From contig JBDRHL010000008.1 of the NCBI GenBank assembly GCA_043816955.1, positions 1-8,592 of the forward strand: 8,592 nt of DNA, in the 5' to 3' direction. The notes beneath the pieces are model-generated. The model worked only from the letters and a program-made list of their open reading frames with translations, was not told the origin of the DNA and ran no database searches. The first letter of the stretch is position 1. The number at the start of each line of letters is the position of its first letter. Positions 6,250 through 8,592 of the stretch are shown one piece after another. The DNA is from JBDRHL01 sp043816955 (GTDB taxonomy: Bacteria; Planctomycetota; Phycisphaerae; Sedimentisphaerales; CAYZTY01). A program made the translations under genes and the position numbers.

Positions 6250-7291
6250 ACCTGAAATAAATGACATCACCGTCTTGAACAACATATTCCTTCCCCTCCA
6301 GCCTTGTTCTGCCTGCCGCCTTCACCGCCTTTTCATCCCCAAACTCCCTCAAATCATCAAACGACATCGTCTCAGCCCGGATAAACCCCCGCTTCATATC
6401 GCTGTGCACCTTCCCCGCCGCATCGTGTGCAGTCGTACCTCGCGGTATCGCCCACGCCCGCACTTCATCCGAACTAACCGTCAGAAAACTTATCAACCCC
6501 AGCGCATCATAGCAGCTTTTTACAAATCTGTTCACCGCCAGACTCTCTATCCCCAGATCAGCCATAAATTCCGCCCTGCTCACTTCGTCAAGCTGCCTCA
6601 GCTCCGCCTCGAACTTCGCACACAAACTCACCGTCGCAGCATCGCCCGCAGCCGCCGACAAATCATACTCCCTGCCGATATTACCTTCCGAAACGTTCAC
6701 AACAACAATAAAAGGCTTAAGCGTCATAAAACCCAGCGACTTGATAAGATCAATCTCCGCTTCAGATTGCACAACGCTCCTTATAGGCTTTTCCGTCTCA
6801 ATCGCTTCCTGAAGCTTAAGCTGAAGCTCAAGCTCCGCCTTATCATGCCCCTGCGTCTTACCAGGCTTGTGAAGCTGCTTTTCCAGCCTTTCAATCCGCG
6901 TCGTCACAAGTTCAAGATCACTAAGAAGAAGTTCTGTCTTCAGCTCAACGATATCTCCCGACGGCTCTCTTTCCTTACCTGCCGAATCAAACGCCCGAAC
7001 CACCACAACCAGCAGCTCAGCCGTCCGCAGTTGATTTATAAGCCTTCTCGCGTTCGCCCGCCCATGCTCATCCGAAAAGCTGAAGCCCGGCACATCCAGA
7101 CAATCAAGCGTCGCATAAACCTTCTTCTTCGGCTTATACAGATCATATAGCCACTCAACCCTTTCATCCGGAACATTCGCTATCGCCTCTTCAATATGCG
7201 TCCCTCCCGCAGCCGGCCCCTCCTTACCGCTTATTGCCGATACCACCGTACTCTTGCCCGATTGCAGCGGCCCTATCAACGCTGCCTTCAC
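6239..7291 (-). CDS. ychF: Divergent YchF/OLA1-family P-loop NTPase with C-terminal TGS (DUF933) domain
   Basis: YchF proteins are cytoplasmic, ribosome-associated ATPases of the Obg-related group. The 350-aa product aligns end to end with E. coli YchF (363 aa). It has P-loop GPLQSGKST (7-15), G3-like DVPG (66-69), a charged helical segment (about 115-165), the NxxE motif NVSE (199-202) that goes with ATP rather than GTP preference, and a clear TGS domain (about 266-350: EVRAWAIPRGTTAHDAAGK, GFIRAE, the FRFNV end). The N-terminal half is divergent: the switch I segment is changed and the loop holding E. coli His114 is shorter and has no His. GTG 7291 is supported by GAGGAG 7 bases upstream and by overlap with the preceding stop. 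It may be a second, specialised paralogue, so the symbol means family rather than proven orthology. Confidence 0.85.
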   Translation of the reverse strand: MKAALIGPLQSGKSTVVSAISGKEGPAAGGTHIEEAIANVPDERVEWLYDLYKPKKKVYATLDCLDVPGFSFSDEHGRANARRLINQLRTAELLVVVVRAFDSAGKEREPSGDIVELKTELLLSDLELVTTRIERLEKQLHKPGKTQGHDKAELELQLKLQEAIETEKPIRSVVQSEAEIDLIKSLGFMTLKPFIVVVNVSEGNIGREYDLSAAAGDAATVSLCAKFEAELRQLDEVSRAEFMADLGIESLAVNRFVKSCYDALGLISFLTVSSDEVRAWAIPRGTTAHDAAGKVHSDMKRGFIRAETMSFDDLREFGDEKAVKAAGRTRLEGKEYVVQDGDVIYFRFNV

Positions 7292-7833
7292 CTTTCATCT
7301 CCTCGTTCATAAATGCTGCCCCCCCAACTGTCATACGCGACTATCGTCGGAAAATCAACAACCTCAAGCCTCCGTATCGCTTCAGCACCAAGCTCTTCAT
7401 ACGCAACCACCTTAGCCGACACAATACACTTGCTCAAAAGCGCCCCCGCTCCACCAATCGTCGCCAGATGCACCGCGCCATATTTCTTAAGCGCCTCCCG
7501 AACCTCATCATTGCGATACCCCTTGCCGATCATCGCCTGCAGACCCCTGCTCACAAGAGTCGGACTGAACGCATCCATCCGCGACGATGTCGTCGGCCCA
7601 GCCGCCCCAATCACCCGACCAGGCCGCGCAGGACTGGGACCTGTAAAATATATAATCGCCCCCTCAAGCTCGATCGGCACTGCCTCTCCCTTTTCAATTG
7701 CCCCGCAAAGCCTTTTATGAGCCATATCCCGCGCCGCATAAACCACACCGCTTATCAGCACCTCATCACCCGTCCTCAACTGTCGAACATCTGCCTCACT
7801 CAAAGGCGCAGCCAGTTTCTTAACATCGCTCAT
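7288..7833 (-). CDS. Class I fumarate hydratase, beta (C-terminal) subunit
   Basis: With an iron-sulfur alpha subunit this protein would interconvert fumarate and malate in the cytoplasm. The 181-aa product covers the whole beta domain: LISGVVYAARDMAHKRL (26-42), IYFTGPSPARPG (61-72), AAGPTTSSRMD (77-87), MIGKG (101-105), GGAGALLSKCI (127-137), and EAIRRLEVVDFPTIV (151-165). The substrate-site residues known from class I fumarases appear conserved (Arg35, Thr81, Arg85, Lys104; mapping by motif). ATG 7833 is chosen because the family begins just before this conserved block; GAGG (7840-7843) is 6 bases upstream. An alternative ATG at 7887 with a stronger ribosome binding site would add 18 residues. 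The alpha subunit gene, normally adjacent, is absent upstream. The related L-tartrate dehydratase beta subunit is the main alternative. Confidence 0.88.
   Translation of the reverse strand: MSDVKKLAAPLSEADVRQLRTGDEVLISGVVYAARDMAHKRLCGAIEKGEAVPIELEGAIIYFTGPSPARPGRVIGAAGPTTSSRMDAFSPTLVSRGLQAMIGKGYRNDEVREALKKYGAVHLATIGGAGALLSKCIVSAKVVAYEELGAEAIRRLEVVDFPTIVAYDSWGGSIYERGDER
7299..7304 (-). promoter_or_regulatory. Ribosome binding site of the YchF-like gene inside the fumarase gene end
   Basis: GAGGAG on the minus strand lies 7 bases before GTG 7291. The start codon overlaps the upstream TGA stop (sequence GTGA, 4-bp overlap), which implies translational coupling. Confidence 0.75.
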
Positions 7834-7896
7834 AATCAGCCTCACCCAATACCGCTGCATTTTACCCGATACACCCTCCATTGCCATGAAAAACTT

Positions 7897-7903
7897 CCCC
7901 TCC
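7897..7903 (-). promoter_or_regulatory. Competing Shine-Dalgarno for a longer fumarase beta start
   Basis: GGAGGGG on the minus strand lies 9 bases before in-frame ATG 7887. It is a better Shine-Dalgarno than the one at the preferred start, but the extra 18 residues match nothing in the family as I know it. It could be the true start or a chance G-rich run. Confidence 0.35.
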
Positions 7904-7944
7904 ACACACCCAAAATCACCTTCCCAACCCCTGCCAAAAATTAT

Positions 7945-7976
7945 CATTGCGAAGGTCCTGGCGACCTGTGGCAATC
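7945..7976. repeat. CATTGCGA-type interspersed palindromic repeat
   Basis: The unit starts CATTGCGA and ends GTGGCAATC, the ends of a widespread bacterial intergenic repeat type (recalled form: CATTGCGAG...GTGGCAATC). It folds: ATTGC 7946-7950 pairs with GCAAT 7971-7975, and AGGTC 7953-7957 with GACCT 7963-7967, with a 5-nt loop and a small internal bulge. Only one copy is in the window, so repeat status rests on recognition. It covers the 5' end of a longer fumarase reading frame, which argues against starts beyond it. Confidence 0.55.
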
Positions 7977-8114
7977 TTCAACACTTTTTCTTCTTCGATT
8001 TCCGCCATCTTGACTGCCCCCGGAAAAAACTGCAAAACAAACATCGCCATCATATTACTTTTAATTTTGACACCACCGATTAGTCCGAAAACGCTGTTTT
8101 AGGCTTTAAGAAAT

Positions 8115-8155
8115 GCAACAATATTGCGTATTGTTGCCGTTTTTCTTGTTTTTTT
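8115..8155 (+). terminator. Hairpin with T tract, terminator-like
   Basis: GCAACAATA (8115-8123) pairs perfectly over 9 bp with TATTGTTGC (8129-8137) around a 5-nt loop, followed after CG by two T runs (8140-8155). The form is that of a plus-strand terminator, but the stem is AT-rich and no plus-strand gene ends nearby. It may instead be an operator or insulator for the promoter whose -35 lies in the T tract. Confidence 0.45.
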
Positions 8156-8175
8156 ATGCAATTATTAAGTATAAT
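8146..8175 (+). promoter_or_regulatory. Putative sigma-70 promoter of the exported Cys-rich protein gene
   Basis: A perfect -10 TATAAT (8170-8175) is preceded after an 18-bp spacer by TTGTTT (8146-8151), which matches three of six -35 positions. This predicts an untranslated leader of roughly 55-60 nt. Confidence 0.5.
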
Positions 8176-8238
8176 GGACGATGTGTAATTGTATTTTGAA
8201 TAGAATTATTAACGGGGGCAAATTAAGGAAAAGGGAAA

Positions 8239-8592
8239 ATGAGAAAACCTTTTATAAGCCTATCAATCATTATATTAGCCTTGGTTATTTCGTCAGTTGC
8301 TGTTGCAGGCCAGGCATGTACGGTACCTGATAATGGGACTGGTACTGTTACTTTGCCCCCATCGGGCTGCCAATTTACAAGTCCGGAAGAAGTTTTTATG
8401 ATAATCGACGGCCTGCCGGCGGGAACAACTATTGAGATGGAAGGTATCTTGATGGACTTTGTCTGCTGCGGGCAGGACTGTCAAATGTGTTCTTTACAAC
8501 TGCTTCCTGATGAATGCGAAACAGCGGGCGGCAGCCTCGGTGGCAACGGTCACTGTTTTGAGGCAACTCTGGACCTGACAGTTGCAGGCACC
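8239..8592 (+). CDS. Exported Cys-rich protein, N-terminal part (3' end off window)
   Basis: The frame is open for 118 codons to the window edge. AAGGA (8225-8229) lies 9 bases before the ATG and a TATAAT promoter is upstream. A classical signal peptide is clear: MRKPF, hydrophobic core 6-20, cleavage likely after AVA at 21-23. The mature part has eight cysteines (27, 44, 76, 77, 81, 84, 93, 106), consistent with disulfides or a metal cluster outside the cytoplasm. Segments such as TVTLPPSGCQFTSPEEV, IIDGLPAGTTIEM and AGGSLGGNGHCFEATLDLTV resemble a family of secreted proteins I recall from Planctomycetes and marine bacteria, of unknown function. No enzyme motif is visible. A C-terminal anchor (for example PEP-CTERM) or repeats cannot be judged because the gene is cut. 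Confidence 0.82.
   Translation, partial: MRKPFISLSIIILALVISSVAVAGQACTVPDNGTGTVTLPPSGCQFTSPEEVFMIIDGLPAGTTIEMEGILMDFVCCGQDCQMCSLQLLPDECETAGGSLGGNGHCFEATLDLTVAGT

Larger units (their letters stand above)
7834..8238. other. 405-bp intergenic region between divergent fumarase and exported-protein genes
   Basis: No gene was found here. The half near the fumarase gene holds the competing start and the CATTGCGA-type palindrome. The other half is AT-rich and holds a hairpin with a T tract and the promoter of the exported protein. A perfect TTGACA at 8067-8072 has no matching -10. The minus-strand promoter for the fumarase operon was not identified. Confidence 0.7.

Noticed and set aside
6275..7150. 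Plus-strand open frame of 291 codons
   Set aside because: It is the antisense shadow of the YchF-like gene. Its product is strongly Arg/Leu/Pro/His-biased with no domain, while the minus frame has full family homology.
7916..8008. Minus-strand small open frame of 30 codons beginning MAEIEEEK
   Set aside because: It looks somewhat protein-like, but its second half is encoded by the CATTGCGA palindrome and only a G run precedes it, so chance is more likely.
7234..8013. Plus-strand open frame of 259 codons
   Set aside because: It is antisense to the fumarase beta gene, compositionally biased, and continues through the intergenic palindrome.
8067..8072. Perfect -35 hexamer TTGACA
   Set aside because: No -10-like hexamer lies 16-18 bases downstream and no transcript of sensible length would follow before the hairpin.

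Overview
The window looks like an accessory stretch of a bacterial chromosome of moderate GC (about 50% by eye). The gene set suggests a planctomycete of the Phycisphaerae/Sedimentisphaerales type. The pointers are a divergent YchF-like GTPase, a two-subunit class I fumarase, an IS66 element and a Cys-rich exported protein whose core I recall from such genomes. This placement is an inference from gene style; there is no rRNA or marker gene to prove it.

Left edge (1-254): the last 141 bases are the right end of an IS66-family insertion sequence. It shows the tail of a transposase and a terminal inverted repeat ending in CGCTTAC. Directly beyond it is a 36-codon open stretch that ends in a stop and looks like the 3' stub of a gene cut by the insertion. 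A promoter-like region then leads to a DegP/HtrA periplasmic serine protease with two PDZ domains (352-1806), closed by a perfect 12-bp stem terminator. Next comes a full-length ABC exporter half-transporter (2034-3851).

Middle (3829-6249): a zinc-dependent medium-chain dehydrogenase of the sorbitol/L-idonate/threonine dehydrogenase type lies on the minus strand. It overlaps the exporter gene tail to tail by 23 bp. Divergent from it, across a 140-bp AT-rich gap, is a two-gene plus-strand operon: a DUF488 protein and a 261-aa protein of unnamed family. This pair appears more AT-rich than its neighbours and is the best candidate for an undescribed functional module.

Right part (6239-7833): a translationally coupled minus-strand pair encodes the class I fumarate hydratase beta subunit followed by a divergent YchF/OLA1-family P-loop NTPase. 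The NTPase gene starts with GTG and overlaps the preceding stop codon. It runs tail to tail into the unnamed gene with an 11-bp overlap. No fumarase alpha subunit gene precedes the beta gene here. The 405-bp gap that follows holds a CATTGCGA-type interspersed palindrome, a hairpin with a T tract, and a TATAAT promoter for a plus-strand exported Cys-rich protein (8239 onward) that runs off the window.

The genes do not form one pathway. There are three or four independent transcription units: envelope proteolysis, export, polyol-type oxidation, and the fumarase/NTPase pair. The DUF488 pair and the IS end are the accessory material.
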